A stretch of 64,000 nt of DNA from Muscardinus avellanarius. Its lineage: Eukaryota > Chordata > Mammalia > Rodentia > Gliridae. The notes under the pieces were generated by a model that saw only the letters and a program-made list of their open reading frames with translations, ran no database searches and was not told the origin of the DNA. A program made the position numbers and the translations under genes. This document shows, one piece after another, positions 1 to 11,269 of this stretch (within the stretch, counting starts at the first letter, position 1; the number at the start of each line of letters is the position of its first letter). The stretch covers positions 28,085,070-28,149,069 of the forward strand of contig OY726569.1 in assembly GCA_963383645.1 (NCBI GenBank). The letters run 5' to 3'.

Positions 1-3000
1 CATTTCTTGATTGGGTTGTTTGTTTTGTTGGTGTAGAGCCTTTTGAGCTCTTTGTATACTCTGGATATTAGCCCCCTATCAGAATGGTGGCTGGTAAAGA
101 TCCTTTCCCATTCTGTAGGCTTCCTCTTTAGGTTATTGATAGTTTCCTTTGATGAGAAGAAACTTTTTAGTTTAATGTTATCCCACTTGTTTATTCTTGC
201 TTTAATTTCCTGAGCTTTGGAGGTTTTGTTGAGAAAGTTACTGCCTGTGCCAATATGTTGTAGTGTTGAACCTATGTTCTCCTCTACTAACTTCACCGTC
301 TCAGGTCTAATTTCTAAGTCTTTGATCCATCTTGAGTTGATTCCTGTGTTAGGTGAGATATAGGGGTTTAGCTTCATCTTTTTACAAATGGCTAGCCAGT
401 TCTCCCAGCACCACTTGTTGAAAAGGCTGTCTTTTCTCCAGCGTATGTGTTTGGCCCCTTTGTCAAAGATTAATTGACTAAAGATGTGTGGGTTTGTTTC
501 TGTATCTTCTATTCTAATCCACTGGTCAGTATATCTGTTTTTGTGCCAGTACCATGCTGTTTTTACTACTATTGCTCTATAGTATAGTTTGAAGTCTGGG
601 ATTGTAATGCCTCCTGCGTGTTTCTTGTTATTGAGAATTGCTTTGGCTATTCTAGGTCTTTTCTTTCTCCATATGAAGTTCATGATTGATTTTTCTAGGT
701 CTCTGAAGAATGTCACTGGTATTTTAATGGGAATTGCATTGAACCTATAGATCAGTTTTGGCAGAATGGCCATTTTGATGATATTTATTCTGCCTATCCA
801 TGAGCACGGGAGATCTTTCCATCTTCCAAGGTCTTCTTCTATTTCTTTTTTTAATGTTTTATAGTTTTTGTTGTAGAGGTCTTTTACATCTTGGGTTAGG
901 TTTATTCCTAGGTATTTTATTGGTTTTGAGGTTATAGTGAATGGAATTGTTGTTTTTGTTTCCTTCATTGTGGATTCGTTGTTGGCATAAAGAAAGGCCA
1001 CTGATTTCTTTAGGTTGATTTTGTAACCTGCGACTTTGCCGAATTTGTCGATCAGCTCCAGAAGTCTTTTGGTTGAGTTCTTTGGGTCTTCCAGGTAAAG
1101 GATCATGTCATCTGCGAATAAGGATAATTTCACTTCCTCTCTTCCTATGTGGATTCCTTTGATTTCCTTCTCTTGTCTGATTGCTGCAGCAAGAGTCTCA
1201 AGGACTATATTGAAAAGGAGAGGTGAAAGTGGGCATCCTTGTCTTGTTCCTGACTGTAGCGGAAATTCTTGCAGTTTTTCCCCATTCAATATAATGTTGG
1301 CTTTGGGTTTGCAGTATATTGCCTTGATGATGTTGAAGTACTTTCCTTCTATCCCAATTTTTTGCAGTGTTTTTAACATAAATGGGTGTTGGATTTTGTC
1401 GAATGCTTTTTCAGCATCTATTGCTATGATGATGTGGTTTTTGTTCTTGGTTCTATTTATGTGGTGAATAACATGTATTGATTTGCGTATGTTGAACCAG
1501 CCTTGTTTTTCTGGGATGAAACCGACTTGGTCGTGATGAATTATTCTCTTGATATAGTTTTGAATGCGTATAGCTAGTATTTTGTTTAGAATTTTTGCAT
1601 CTATGTTCATTAAGGATATTGGTCTGTAGTTTTCCTTTCTTGAGGTATCTTTATTTGGTTTGGGGATTAATGTGATACTGGCCTCATAGAAGGAATTTGG
1701 AAGAGTTCCATCTCTTTCAATTTCCCGGAACGTGTTATGAAGTATTGGTATTAGTTGTTCACTGAAGGTTTTGTAGAATTCAGCTGGGAACCCATCTGGG
1801 CCTGGGCTTTTCTTTGGTGGAAGAATTTTTATTGCCGTTTCTATTTCTTTGGTTGTTATTGGTTGGTTTAGGCTTGCTATGTCCTCTTGGTTGAGTGTAG
1901 GAAGGTTAACTGTGTTTAGAAATCTGTCAATTTCATCCAGGTTTTCAAATCTATTGGAGTATAAATTTTTAAAGTAGTTTCTGATAATGTTTTGAATTTC
2001 TTCACTATCAGTGGTGATATCTCCTTTTTCATTTCTAATTTTGGTAATTTGAGTTGATTCTCTTTTTCTTTTGGTTAGGTTGGCCAGGGGTTTATCAATT
2101 CTATTAATCTTTTCAAAGAACCAACTTTTTGTTTTATTGATTCTTTGAATTGTTTTTTTGTTCTCTATTTCATTTATTTCTGCTCTAATTTTGATGATTT
2201 CTCGTCTTCTGCTGGCTTTGGGAATGGATTGTTGCAGAATTTCTAGATCCTTGAGTTGTTTCATTAGGTTCTTTACTTGGTGGTTCTCCATCCTTTTTAT
2301 GTGGGCACTCAATGCGATAAACTTTCCTCTTAGTACTGCCTTCATGGTGTCCCATAGGTTTTGGTGGGTTGTGTCTCTGTTTTCGTTTGTTTCCATAAAT
2401 TTCTTTATTTCTTCCCTAATTTCTGCTCTTACCCATTCGTCATTTAGTAGTGTATCATTCATTCTCCATGAATTTGAATACTTTCTTTCGAGTTTCCTGT
2501 TGTTGATTTCTACTTTTATTCCATTGTGGTCTGAAAAGATGCATGGGATTATATTACATTTTTTGAATTTGCTGGTATTTTCTTTGTGTCCCAGGATGTG
2601 ATCTATTTTGGAGAAGGTTCCATGGGCTGCTGAGAAGAAAGTGTATTCTGTAGTTCCTGGTTGAAATACTCTGAAAACGTCTATTAGGTCCATTTGGTTT
2701 ATGGTTTCCTTTAGTTCTAAAGCATCTTTACTCATCTTTTGCCTCGAAGATCGATCCAGTGGTGTGAGAGGCGTATTAAAGTCTCCCAGAATTATTGTAT
2801 TTGGGTCTACTTGGGATCTTATGTCCAGAAGGGTTTGTTTTACGAATGTGGTTGCACCCACATTTGGGGCATAAATATTTACTATCATTATATCTTCTTG
2901 GTGTATTGTTCCTTTTAATAAAAGGAAGTGCCCTGATTTGTCTCTTTTGATGTGTTTTATTTTAAAGTCTGTTTTGTTGGATATCAGGGTTGCTACCCCT

Positions 3001-3215
3001 GCTCTTTTTCGGTCACTGGTGGCATGGTATATCTTTTTCCATCCTTTCACCTTCAACCTGTGAATGTCTTTGGCTGTGAGGTGAGTTTCTTGCAGACAGC
3101 ATATGTTTGGATTATGTTTCCTAATCCACATTGCCAGTCTATGTCTTTTGATTGGTGAGTTAAGTCCTTTGACATTAAGTGATATTATTGAAATATGCTT
3201 TTTGTTTTCTGCCAT
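1..3215 (-). CDS. L1 ORF2 protein: endonuclease and reverse transcriptase, C-terminus off window
   Basis: ORF2p nicks the target DNA and reverse-transcribes its own RNA in cis (target-primed reverse transcription). The start ATG is at 3215-3213, 45 bp after the ORF1 stop, giving M-A-E-N-K-K. I read every codon of this frame down to position 3 and found no stop: 1,071 codons, where the family total is about 1,275. Endonuclease motifs are present: QETH near the N-terminus, GDFN at 2775-2786 and SDHNG at 2520-2534. Reverse transcriptase motifs include [14 protein letters not shown], a [10 protein letters not shown] block and the catalytic FADD at 1107-1118. The cysteine-rich C-terminus is beyond the window, so full intactness is unproven. 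Confidence 0.92.
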   Translation of the reverse strand, partial: MAENKKHISIISLNVKGLNSPIKRHRLAMWIRKHNPNICCLQETHLTAKDIHRLKVKGWKKIYHATSDRKRAGVATLISNKTDFKIKHIKRDKSGHFLLLKGTIHQEDIMIVNIYAPNVGATTFVKQTLLDIRSQVDPNTIILGDFNTPLTPLDRSSRQKMSKDALELKETINQMDLIDVFRVFQPGTTEYTFFSAAHGTFSKIDHILGHKENTSKFKKCNIIPCIFSDHNGIKVEINNRKLERKYSNSWRMNDTLLNDEWVRAEIREEIKKFMETNENRDTTHQNLWDTMKAVLRGKFIALSAHIKRMENHQVKNLMKQLKDLEILQQSIPKASRRREIIKIRAEINEIENKKTIQRINKTKSWFFEKINRIDKPLANLTKRKRESTQITKIRNEKGDITTDSEEIQNIIRNYFKNLYSNRFENLDEIDRFLNTVNLPTLNQEDIASLNQPITTKEIETAIKILPPKKSPGPDGFPAEFYKTFSEQLIPILHNTFREIERDGTLPNSFYEASITLIPKPNKDTSRKENYRPISLMNIDAKILNKILAIRIQNYIKRIIHHDQVGFIPEKQGWFNIRKSIHVIHHINRTKNKNHIIIAIDAEKAFDKIQHPFMLKTLQKIGIEGKYFNIIKAIYCKPKANIILNGEKLQEFPLQSGTRQGCPLSPLLFNIVLETLAAAIRQEKEIKGIHIGREEVKLSLFADDMILYLEDPKNSTKRLLELIDKFGKVAGYKINLKKSVAFLYANNESTMKETKTTIPFTITSKPIKYLGINLTQDVKDLYNKNYKTLKKEIEEDLGRWKDLPCSWIGRINIIKMAILPKLIYRFNAIPIKIPVTFFRDLEKSIMNFIWRKKRPRIAKAILNNKKHAGGITIPDFKLYYRAIVVKTAWYWHKNRYTDQWIRIEDTETNPHIFSQLIFDKGAKHIRWRKDSLFNKWCWENWLAICKKMKLNPYISPNTGINSRWIKDLEIRPETVKLVEENIGSTLQHIGTGSNFLNKTSKAQEIKARINKWDNIKLKSFFSSKETINNLKRKPTEWERIFTSHHSDRGLISRVYKELKRLYTNKTNNPIKK

Positions 3216-3260
3216 TTTGTGTTCTGTCTACTCTTGGGTGTTGTGATCTTTCTTCTTTAC

Positions 3261-4238
3261 TTAAATGGCCCACTTATTAACTTCCTCGCTTCTCTGATTC
3301 TGGAGTCTGCTTCTTTTTTCTTCCTTATGATTTATTTCTTTAAGAATTTTCTCTAGTGTTGGCTTTGAATTCATGAATTTTTTGAGATTCTGTTTATCCT
3401 GAAAGACTTTGACTTCCCCATTGATCTTGAATAGTAGTTTTGCTGGGTAGATTAATTTGGGCTGGAAGTTATGTTCTTCCAGGGTCTGAATCACGTCATA
3501 CCAGTCTCTCCTAGCATTCCTGACCTGGGTTGTATAGTCTGGGGTGATTCTTATTGTTTTGCCTCTATATGTCACCTGTCCTTTTGTTCTCACTGCTTTT
3601 AAGATTCCTTCCTTGGCCTCTATGCTGGTCAATTTGGTTATTATGTGGCGTGGAGTGGTTTTTCTTTGGTCCTGTCTCAGTGGAGTTCTGTATGCCTCCT
3701 GTACTTGAAGATTCAAGTCTCTTTCCATATTTGGAAAATTCTCTGAGATTATTTCCTTGAAGATATTACATATGCCCTTGGTCTGTACCTCTATCCCTTC
3801 CTCAATGCCTATTATCCGTAAATTAGGGCGCTTCATATTATCCCATAATTGCTGGATGTTTAGGTTTTGTTGCTGTAAAGATTTCTGTATATCGCTGACT
3901 GTGTTTTCGGTTTGGGATGTACTGTCTTCTAATATTGATATTCTGTTTTCCATTTCATCTAATCTTCCAGAGTTTCTTTCTATTGCTGTCTTCATTTCAC
4001 TTATTGCCTCTTTCATTTCATTCCAGACCTCTTTCTGATTCTTTTTTAGTGTTTCTATTTCACCTTTAACCTCCTCTATACTTGTTTTAAAACCTTTCAT
4101 CATATTGAACAACAAGATTCTGAACTCCCCTTCTTGCATTTCTAGTAGGTCAGTATTCGTGATTTCTGCTGTCTCTTCATATCTCCTGGTTCTCATATTT
4201 ATAGTGTTCTCTGTCCTGTTTTTCTGATTTCTACCCAT
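3261..4238 (-). CDS. L1 ORF1 protein, RNA-binding chaperone
   Basis: A 325-residue protein, close to the roughly 340 residues usual for mammalian L1 ORF1p. ORF1p forms trimers that coat L1 RNA in the cytoplasmic ribonucleoprotein. Residues about 45-130 are rich in E, K, L, I and M in heptad-like spacing, as in the family's coiled coil. RRM signatures follow (NLRIIGIEEG at about 139-148). The C-terminal domain ends with the typical NARRDWYDVIQ and QPKLIYPAKLLF blocks (about 240-270). The start MGRNQKNRTEN is the first ATG of the open frame. There are no internal stops. ORF2 begins 45 bp downstream. Confidence 0.93.
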   Translation of the reverse strand: MGRNQKNRTENTINMRTRRYEETAEITNTDLLEMQEGEFRILLFNMMKGFKTSIEEVKGEIETLKKNQKEVWNEMKEAISEMKTAIERNSGRLDEMENRISILEDSTSQTENTVSDIQKSLQQQNLNIQQLWDNMKRPNLRIIGIEEGIEVQTKGICNIFKEIISENFPNMERDLNLQVQEAYRTPLRQDQRKTTPRHIITKLTSIEAKEGILKAVRTKGQVTYRGKTIRITPDYTTQVRNARRDWYDVIQTLEEHNFQPKLIYPAKLLFKINGEVKVFQDKQNLKKFMNSKPTLEKILKEINHKEEKRSRLQNQRSEEVNKWAI

Positions 4239-4606
4239 CGTTCGTGAGTAATGTGTTTAGTCAAATCTTAATATTAGGAGTTTAGGAGTATCGGCCAGTC
4301 AGCAGAGCCTTTCCAGTGTTGAAAGTGGGTGATGTGGGAGGAGCTGGGGTGATGGGTAAAGGAGTCAGATTAGGTGGAGGATATGTTAGGTTGAGAAGGA
4401 CTTTAAGTATGATAAAGTAATAACTTGCTATGAATGAGAGAGAGTTAACTACTAGGACTCTTGTTGTTAGTAGAGTAGTTATGGATATAAAAAATACTTT
4501 GAGTTTTAAACCATGAGGTATATTATGGGGAAAAGTTTTGGGGGAGAAATGTATGTAGGTTAGTGTGGGAAGGTTTGTAAATAGGGATGCTGGTAGGAGC
4601 AGACAG

Positions 4607-4643
<37 letters not shown>

Positions 4644-6172
4644 ATCCTCTCAAGATACCAAGACTATTATGTAATCCAAGAAAAAGGAAGGTAAACCAAT
4701 CAAAGGAGGAGAATGAAAGAAAAGGAAGGAAAAGGGAAGAAAGAGGAAAAAGGAAGAGGAATAAAATAAAAGGAACTAGCAGCCGTGTGAAATAAAAAAA
4801 TAAGGCAAACTATCCAATGTATATATATATAAAACAACAAGTTAAAGTAAGAGAAGTTTGGATTAAAAGAAGAAAAAAAAAGAAAAAAAAAGAAAACAGC
4901 AATAACCATACTAAAACAAAAGCACTTTAAAAGCAAAAGAAAACATAACATCCACATTAAAAGTAAAACAAACAGTCCTACTTATTTACGCATATGGGGT
5001 CAGGTCCATATAATATGTGTGTATCTGATTGCTTGGTAGCTTTCAGGATACCGTCCAATGTCTCTTAGTTTTCTTTGTACTCTATTTTTATCTTCTTAAG
5101 TCACTCTGGGTGTTTGGACACCTTTTTCTCCTTTAGCTGCTTTAGGTTTATGTGTCCGGGTGTCTGGTTTCACTGTTATTTGATTCTGTACAGTTCACAG
5201 ATTCTGCGAAATTCTAACCTGTGGTCAGCACATCTGCACTCACCACCCTCGCCTCCAGCCTGTGCTTCCCTACAGCAGGGGTGGAGAGTGACTAAAGTGT
5301 AATTGGCACTTCCCCCTGAGGTCCTGAGCAGATTTTGTGGCCCGATGGATTTTCTTGTGTCTCTGGAAATTCCAGCTGGGCTAGCCAGGTGTGGTCCCAA
5401 GATGTGCCCTGGGCAAATGAATGCTGGTTCCTGGGTGGCCACACTTACTGCCAGAGCTCTGCCTATTCCAAGAGTGCAGGCTGGATGCCCTGTTAATACT
5501 GGACCCTAGTGAGAGTGGGTGCAGCTGTCTATTGCTGCTGGTATGTTCTTCCAAGGTGTATTGAGCTGTGTTCTCACTTAGAACTAAGCATCTGGCTACC
5601 AGGAGGTTGGGAATACCCCGCGGTGGGCCAGGGGTGCAGGGTAGGTGCTCAAGGGTCCAGTGTGCGGTGTCCAGCAATGGTCTCTGCGTCCCGCGGGACG
5701 TAGAGGCTGGGGGTGCCCCAAGGAGATTTCCGGGTCTCCCAGTGCTTTTGCAGCCTGGAGGGTAGGCTCTGGCAAGGTGGCAGGGGTTAGCCACAGAAGC
5801 AGGCTCCAATTTAGGAGGGCAGTGTACAGGCACTGATTACTAGTAGGGGACAGGCAGGATGCGCGAGGAGAGTGCTCTGAGGCTTGAGCCCGTGGTGGGG
5901 GTTTGAGACTGCGACTCCGCACACGCTAGGACCCCAGTTACTAGGGCGCCCTCAGGTACCTGTCTTGGTGCAGGAATCCGTGTGAGTCTCTGTGCCGATG
6001 TGATCCGGTCGCTGGTGGGCAGACAGAGTTCTGGTGGGTGCTGCTCGCTGCTTAGGATGCGGTCCTAAGTCCGTTTTTATTCCCGGATTATCTTGCCGTG
6101 GAAATATCGGGCAGGCAGCTCCTTGGACAGCTGCCAAAGCAGCCCGCGGCTCAGCGTTCCGGTCCGCGGTCA
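4239..6172 (-). promoter_or_regulatory. L1 5' UTR and internal promoter region
   Basis: About 1.9 kb between ORF1 and the presumed L1 5' end. The distal part (about 5200-6172) is GC-rich with frequent CpG, as in L1 internal promoters. The proximal part (about 4240-5050) is AT-rich, with polypurine stretches and an uninterrupted run of about 31 A on the + strand at 4611-4641. Open frames here look like chance products of the CpG-rich sequence. L1 5' UTRs often also have antisense promoter activity, which here would point towards TRAV23. Confidence 0.75.
4611..4641 (+). repeat. Poly(A) run inside the L1 5' region
   Basis: About 31 consecutive A on the + strand (T on the L1 sense strand), between the 5' UTR and ORF1. 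It may be native to this L1 subfamily or the tail of a + strand insertion. No SINE body is recognisable to its left. Confidence 0.9.
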
Positions 6173-6497
6173 GATTGTATCTAGTGTGTGATTTTTAATT
6201 CTCTAGGAGACGTGAGAAAAGGGCAGAAGGAAATTGGGAGAAAGACATTTAAAACTGATCCCTATCCATGTGTCAGGAGGGGTCATCTGATTTCTGATGA
6301 TTGTATTTTCAGCAATTCTGTTAGGACAATACAGAGAAATGCTTCCTTTGCCAGAAATAGCTTTAAATGAAATCTCTTCTGAGAGGGTGGAGCCTGGTGT
6401 AAGCATTAAAGTAGGTGTGAGTTTAGAGTCGGAGTCTCAGCTGTCTGGGGATAGTAGGAGACCAGCGAGGTCCTCAGTGAGCTCGGGCTCCAGGAAG

Positions 6498-7002
6498 ATG
6501 GACAGAATCCAGGGAGTGTTATTTTTAATTCTAGGCCTTCACCTAGCAGGTGAGTTGTGGAGAAGAAACCCCATATGTCATTCATTTGGGGGAATAAAAA
6601 AATAGGTGTATTGACTATCTTATGCAAGTCAGAATTTTATGAAGAAAATATAAAGTTGGGGGCCTAACGGTATTTTGTTATCTTTCCAAGTAGGGGTGAG
6701 TGGCCAACAGGAGAAAAGTGACCAGCAGCAGGTGAAACAAAGTCCTCCATCTCTGACGGTCCACGAAGGAGAGACGTCAATTCTGAACTGCTCTTATGAG
6801 AACAGTGCGTTTACCTACTTCCCCTGGTACTGGCAGTTGCCTGGTAAAAGCCCTGCATTATTGATAACTACCTATTCAAATGATGACAAAAAGGAAGTTG
6901 GAAGATTCACAGTCTTCTTCAGTAAAAGAGACAAACACATCTCCTTGCATATCAAAGCTTCTCAGCCTGGAGACTCGGCCACCTACTTCTGTGCAGCAAC
7001 CG
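6498..7002 (+). CDS. TRAV23: T-cell receptor alpha/delta variable gene, TRAV23/DV6-like
   Basis: Germline V gene for TCR alpha, and probably also delta, as human TRAV23/DV6 is. Leader exon 6498-6549 encodes [17 protein letters not shown], hydrophobic as a signal peptide. A 144-bp intron has GT (6550) and AG (6692-6693) ends. The V exon 6694-7002 begins [18 protein letters not shown], a TRAV23 hallmark. It has the first Cys (ILNCSY), the core Trp (FPWYWQ), the GRFTV strand and the second Cys in [10 protein letters not shown]. No stop or frameshift. The WYWQ in place of WYQQ or WYKQ is unusual. A well-formed RSS follows directly, so the gene looks functional. The L1 5' end lies about 330 bp upstream. 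Confidence 0.93.
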
Positions 7003-7041
7003 CACAGTGCTCTCCATGCAACTGCAGCCTGAACACAAACC
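7003..7041 (+). promoter_or_regulatory. Recombination signal sequence (23-RSS) of TRAV23
   Basis: Heptamer CACAGTG at 7003-7009 matches consensus exactly. A 23-bp spacer follows, then nonamer ACACAAACC at 7033-7041 (one mismatch to ACAAAAACC). RAG1/RAG2 cut at the heptamer edge. Confidence 0.95.
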
Positions 7042-7199
7042 TGCAGCTGAGGCACTGCAGAGCTTAGACTGGCAGACATGAAGACTTCTGTTCATTTGCA
7101 CAAATAGGCGATGAGATAAATGTTTAAACTCAGTAATGTGGCTATAAAAGTAAATAAAAGAAGCCTAGACATATCAATGAATTACTAATCTGCAAAACA

Positions 7200-8650
7200 T
7201 TTTTCATAAATGAAAACATAAGCATTTGAGAGTAGCATAAATGTCCAGTCAGTTGTGGGTAACTGGGACTTTTATACACTTCTGGTGGAATGCAAATTTG
7301 TATATTTTATTGGAAAATCATTTTGCAGTTTCTTATACATTGCTCTTATCACTAAATCAGAAATTTTACTTCCATGTGTTTATGCAAGAGAAATTAAAGT
7401 ATATATCTTTTACTGATAGAATTTCTAATAGCCTCAAAGCTATAATATACCTAAACAGCTCAATGACCAGTTAATAATACATTAACTAGTGAAATGAAAA
7501 AAAATTATGGTATATTCCTATAACTGAATACTATAGTTAAAATATTAAGTATATTGAAACCTATATAATTCATTGAGTGAACACATACAAATGTTTGGTA
7601 TAACCATACTATTTAATATTCTCCATCAGTATGTAAGAATGAACTACTACATTTGCAGCAACTTGGATGAATCTCAAGAATATTATGTCCAGTGAAAAAG
7701 GTCAATTTTAAAATTATGATTGTACTTATGTAACATTCTCAAAATAGCAACATCATAGTGATGTGGAAAGGGTCAATGATTGTCAGGGCTTGTGGATGGG
7801 AAGGGAGTGTGCACAGGAAGTTTTTTGGTTGATAGAGTAGTTATTCGTCTTGGTTGTTGTAGTAATGATCACACATACCTTTATATGTGTCAAATTCTCA
7901 TTGGATATATCTACCAAAGAAAATGGTAGACGTGAAAACCAGAGTCTGGAGCTGGGGGTGGTGGCGCACACTTGTAATGCCAGCATTTGGGAGTTTAAGA
8001 CCAGAGGATCGCGGTTCAAGGACAGCCTCAGCTACTACTTAGTGAGGCCCTTTGAAACTCAGTGAGACCTGTTTCAAAATAAAGAATAAAAAATAGGGCT
8101 GGGAGTGCAGCTCGGAGGTGGAATGCCCCTGTGTTCCATCCACAGTACCGCAAAAAAAAAAAAAAAAAAGAAAGAAAGAAAGAAAAAAGAAAAGAAAAGA
8201 AAACCAGAGTCTGAATAACATCTGTAGTTTAAGGAATGCTATTATATTGGTATTGATTTTGCAGTTTTGATACTGGCACTAAAAATAATAATGGTGCATA
8301 ACTGTGGCTATGTAACATGTTATAATTGGAGATAACATGTTACTTCTTAAAAACTTCTTTATGAGTCTAATATTATTTTAAAATAGAAAGTAAAAATATA
8401 AAACAACCTGATTCTTAAAAATTCACAGACACAATATGATACATATTGTTTCCTTCCTTTTATGTGAAATTCTAAAATAGGCAAATTAGTCTAGGTTAAA
8501 AAAGCAGAGCAGTGGTTCCATCCATGGGTTGGAAGTTGTCTGGTTTGGGCACAAAGGATCCTGATGGAGTGAACAAAAGAAATATGCTGTTTCTTGATAG
8601 GGTACAGCTTCAAGGCTGTTTGCAATTAAAAAATATTCTTTTAAGTCTGA
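7200..8650 (+). mobile_element. Old L1 3' remnant, split by a SINE
   Basis: AT-rich sequence resembling the degenerate C-terminal ORF2 and 3' UTR of old mammalian L1, for example the AACTTGGATGAATCTCAAGA block near 7660. It continues after the SINE at 7949-8198. No long frame is open. Boundaries are approximate. Confidence 0.6.
7949..8198 (+). mobile_element. B1-ID composite SINE with 15-bp target duplication
   Basis: B1-like half (GTGGTGGCGCACACTTGTAA), ID-like half with a GGTGGAATGCCC box, then a poly(A)/AAAG tail. The direct repeat gaaaaccagagtctg at 7934-7948 and 8199-8213 is the target duplication. Confidence 0.92.
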
Positions 8651-8809
8651 ACTTATTGTCCATTTAGTTCTCTGTATAGATTAATCAAATTGGAAACAAA
8701 AAGAAAGCAATAAAAGAAAATAATCCAATGTTTAATATTTTAAAAGAAAAAACCAAATACTTGGTAAGGTTGATAAAGATAAAAATAGAAAAGAGTCAAA
8801 CAATGAGGT

Positions 8810-9655
8810 AGGCTGTATAATGGCCCCTAACGCTCCCCACATCATAATCCCCAGAGTCTGTGGGCATGTCACTTTACATAGTCTGTTGATTTCCTAGAGT
8901 TGTCACAACAAAATGTCACAGACTGGTTGTCTTAGAAATTTATTGTCTCAGTCTTGGTGGCCCAATATCTCAAATTAAGATGTTAGCGGGTCTATGCCCC
9001 CTTCAAAGTCTGTAGAAAATTCTCATTTCTTTCTTAGTTCTAGTAGTTGCTAAAATTTCTTGGCATATGGATGGTCATGTTCTTTTCATATCTCTTCCTA
9101 TCATCTGCCACCAGTGTGTCTTTGTGCCTTCAAGTGGCACGCATTTTATAAGATGCTAGTCGTATTGGACTAGGGGCCCACCCTACTCCAGCATGACTCA
9201 TGTTGACTAACTGCATCTGTACCATCCCTACTCCACATAAGATAACATTCCAAAGTACTAGATATTAGGACTTCAACATACGAGTTTAAGGGGCACAAGT
9301 GAACAGAAAATCATATGGTAAAGGGGCTTTGTAGGTGTGATTAAAGGTCTTGAGATGGGAGATTGTCCTTGGACCAAAATTAATGAGAAGGATCCTTACA
9401 AGAGGGAGAAAGTAGAGTCAGGATAAACAAAGTGGTGACATAGGGAAGTGAGGACAGCCTCTGAAACCGTGGAAAGCCATAAAAGAGATGTCTTATGGCC
9501 ACTGGAAGGAAGTAGAATTACTGGTAGCTTGAGTTTAGCCTAATGGAACTAATTTTGGATTGATGAACTTTCAAATTGTAAGAGAATTAACTTGTGTTGT
9601 TTAAAGCCACTGAGTTTGTACTAATTTGCTATGGAAACCATAGGAAACTAATAAA
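8810..9655 (+). mobile_element. MaLR-type solitary LTR remnant, interrupted
   Basis: The outer parts (8810-8878 and 9310-9655) read like an old MLT1-type LTR. One begins near TATAATGGCCCCTAACGCTC and the other ends with a TTGTGTTGTTTAAAGCCACT block and AGGAAACTAATA. A second LTR in opposite orientation lies between. No coding remnants. Confidence 0.55.
8880..9305 (-). mobile_element. MaLR-type LTR inserted antisense in another LTR
   Basis: Read on the minus strand it resembles an MLT1-type LTR. On the + strand the diagnostic block is GGACTAGGGGCCCACCCTAC near 9168, followed by TAGGACTTCAACATACGAGT. It splits the LTR at 8810-9655. Confidence 0.6.
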
Positions 9656-9659
9656 AAGA

Positions 9660-10465
9660 ATACTAACAAAATTAAAAATTAGACATATCCAGAGACATTA
9701 GAAATTAAGAGAAACTCATATGTAATGTGAGTCATGAGTTTTAAAACTTTCAAGAAAAGAAAAAAGTATGCCACCAAAAGTAACTTAAGACAAAAAGAAA
9801 AATAAATTTAAAACTATTTTCCACAGCCTTTATTATCTACAGCTTTACTAGGTATACTCCCAACAGCAATATAACTGCCATAATTGTTTGATTAGAAACT
9901 TTAAAATGCAAGATAATTGTTAATAGGAAAAAATTTTAAGCTTGTATTTGTGCCTCATTAAAAATATGATGGATTTATTAACTATATAACAAAAATATTA
10001 GAAATTAAGATTGCATAGGGTATTACTACAAATACATTTTTAAAATCCAAAAATAAAAACATCAGAATATAAAAAGCAATTAAATGAAGAGAAAATAGGA
10101 ATGGCTAGTGATTATATAAAACATCAACTTGTGCAGTAATCAAACATTCCAGGTGCGTGGACAAAGCTGACAACATCCATACTGAAGTCTTAACTAAACT
10201 GTCAGATTGCCCTTTCTTTATACAGTGTCTTCTGTGCTGTGGGTCATTTTTGGCAGAGTGAAGATTTTAGTCTGAAGTGTCTGAAGAGCCATGGGAAGCC
10301 TTAGTAAAATTATGATTTGGGGAAATATAATTCAAATAAACTAGATATTTGTAATAATGTCACTCATTTATTTCTGTAGGTGAATCGTTTTTTTGTATGT
10401 GGTGTGCTTCAGTGATAGGAAAACTTGAAAATTCCATAGTTCTTATTGAGGCTGGTTCAGCAGAA
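9660..10465. other. AT-rich intergenic sequence, no gene seen
   Basis: No conserved frame, RSS or recognisable repeat was found. Confidence 0.5.
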
Positions 10466-10466
10466 T

Positions 10467-10469
<3 letters not shown>

Positions 10470-10554
<85 letters not shown>
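10470..10554 (+). repeat. Compound (TG)n-(GA)n microsatellite
   Basis: About 15 TG units, a short CGCG interruption, then about 25 GA units. The switch is from alternating purine-pyrimidine to pure purine. Confidence 0.97.
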
Positions 10555-10558
<4 letters not shown>

Positions 10559-11269
10559 TGTATGAATGATTTATTACATTTTGAAAAATAATTTTTGTCT
10601 GTTAAATGGATATATATTAGTTACAGCCAAACTTGATGTTTTCATTTGGCAAGGAACATCGGATTTCTGACACTCAGGCCTTAACCAGTAGGTTGAATGA
10701 CAAGACCAATTGAAGTATTATGTGTTTTTGTTGCTTCTGTTATTTCTGTTTGGGATTTATTGTGTTATTCTTTCATGATTTTTAAAATCTTGTGCCTAAA
10801 AGTTTATTTTTGCTTAATTATGAAGTAGACATGCATGTTTACATTTATGTGAAATATTTGCTATATAGATTTTTTGTCATTCTGTTAAAAGATCATTATA
10901 TTTAGATAAAAAAGGTCAGCAATAAAAAATTATAGTAACAGAAATTTATAGTAACAATAGTAACATAATAATAATAGTAACAGAGATTTCTATTTCAATT
11001 CTATCAGATAAAAATAGTTTTAAATGTCTAGTAACATTGTATGGCCAAGAGAATAGGGATTATAGGATTATTACACTTTTTCTAGATGCAGAAAATAATT
11101 TATACAACCACTTAGGAGAAAATTTTTCCTAAACTATTCAAAAAGATATATTTCTGAAAACCCATCAATACCAATTACTGTTAGCTACATTAAAGAAATT
11201 CAAATATGTGAACAACAGGCATTCAGGAGATTTCTTGCTGGAATATGCTTTAAGAGTAATAAGTATAAT

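Larger units (their letters stand above)
1..6172 (-). mobile_element. Near full-length LINE-1 retrotransposon, 3' end beyond the window
   Basis: A minus-strand L1 read from about 6172 (5' end) towards position 1. In order it has a CpG-rich 5' UTR, an ORF1 of 325 codons and an ORF2 still open at the window edge. The 3' end, poly(A) and target-site duplication lie outside the window, so the insertion boundaries cannot be confirmed. Intact reading frames in both ORFs suggest a recent insertion. Other L1 pieces in the window (about 13.05, 34.5 and 61-62.4 kb) are truncated and full of stops. The right boundary is an estimate from where the GC-rich sequence ends. Confidence 0.93.

Noticed and set aside
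1105..2601. Plus-strand frames at 1105-1467 and 2158-2601
   Set aside because: Antisense shadows of the open L1 ORF2 on the minus strand.
5176..5922. Overlapping frames on both strands in the L1 5' UTR
   Set aside because: Stops are scarce in CpG-rich sequence; the frames overlap on both strands and resemble no protein.
10470..10554. Possible CRISPR-like or tandem functional array
   Set aside because: Simple dinucleotide repeats without spacers in a mammalian genome.
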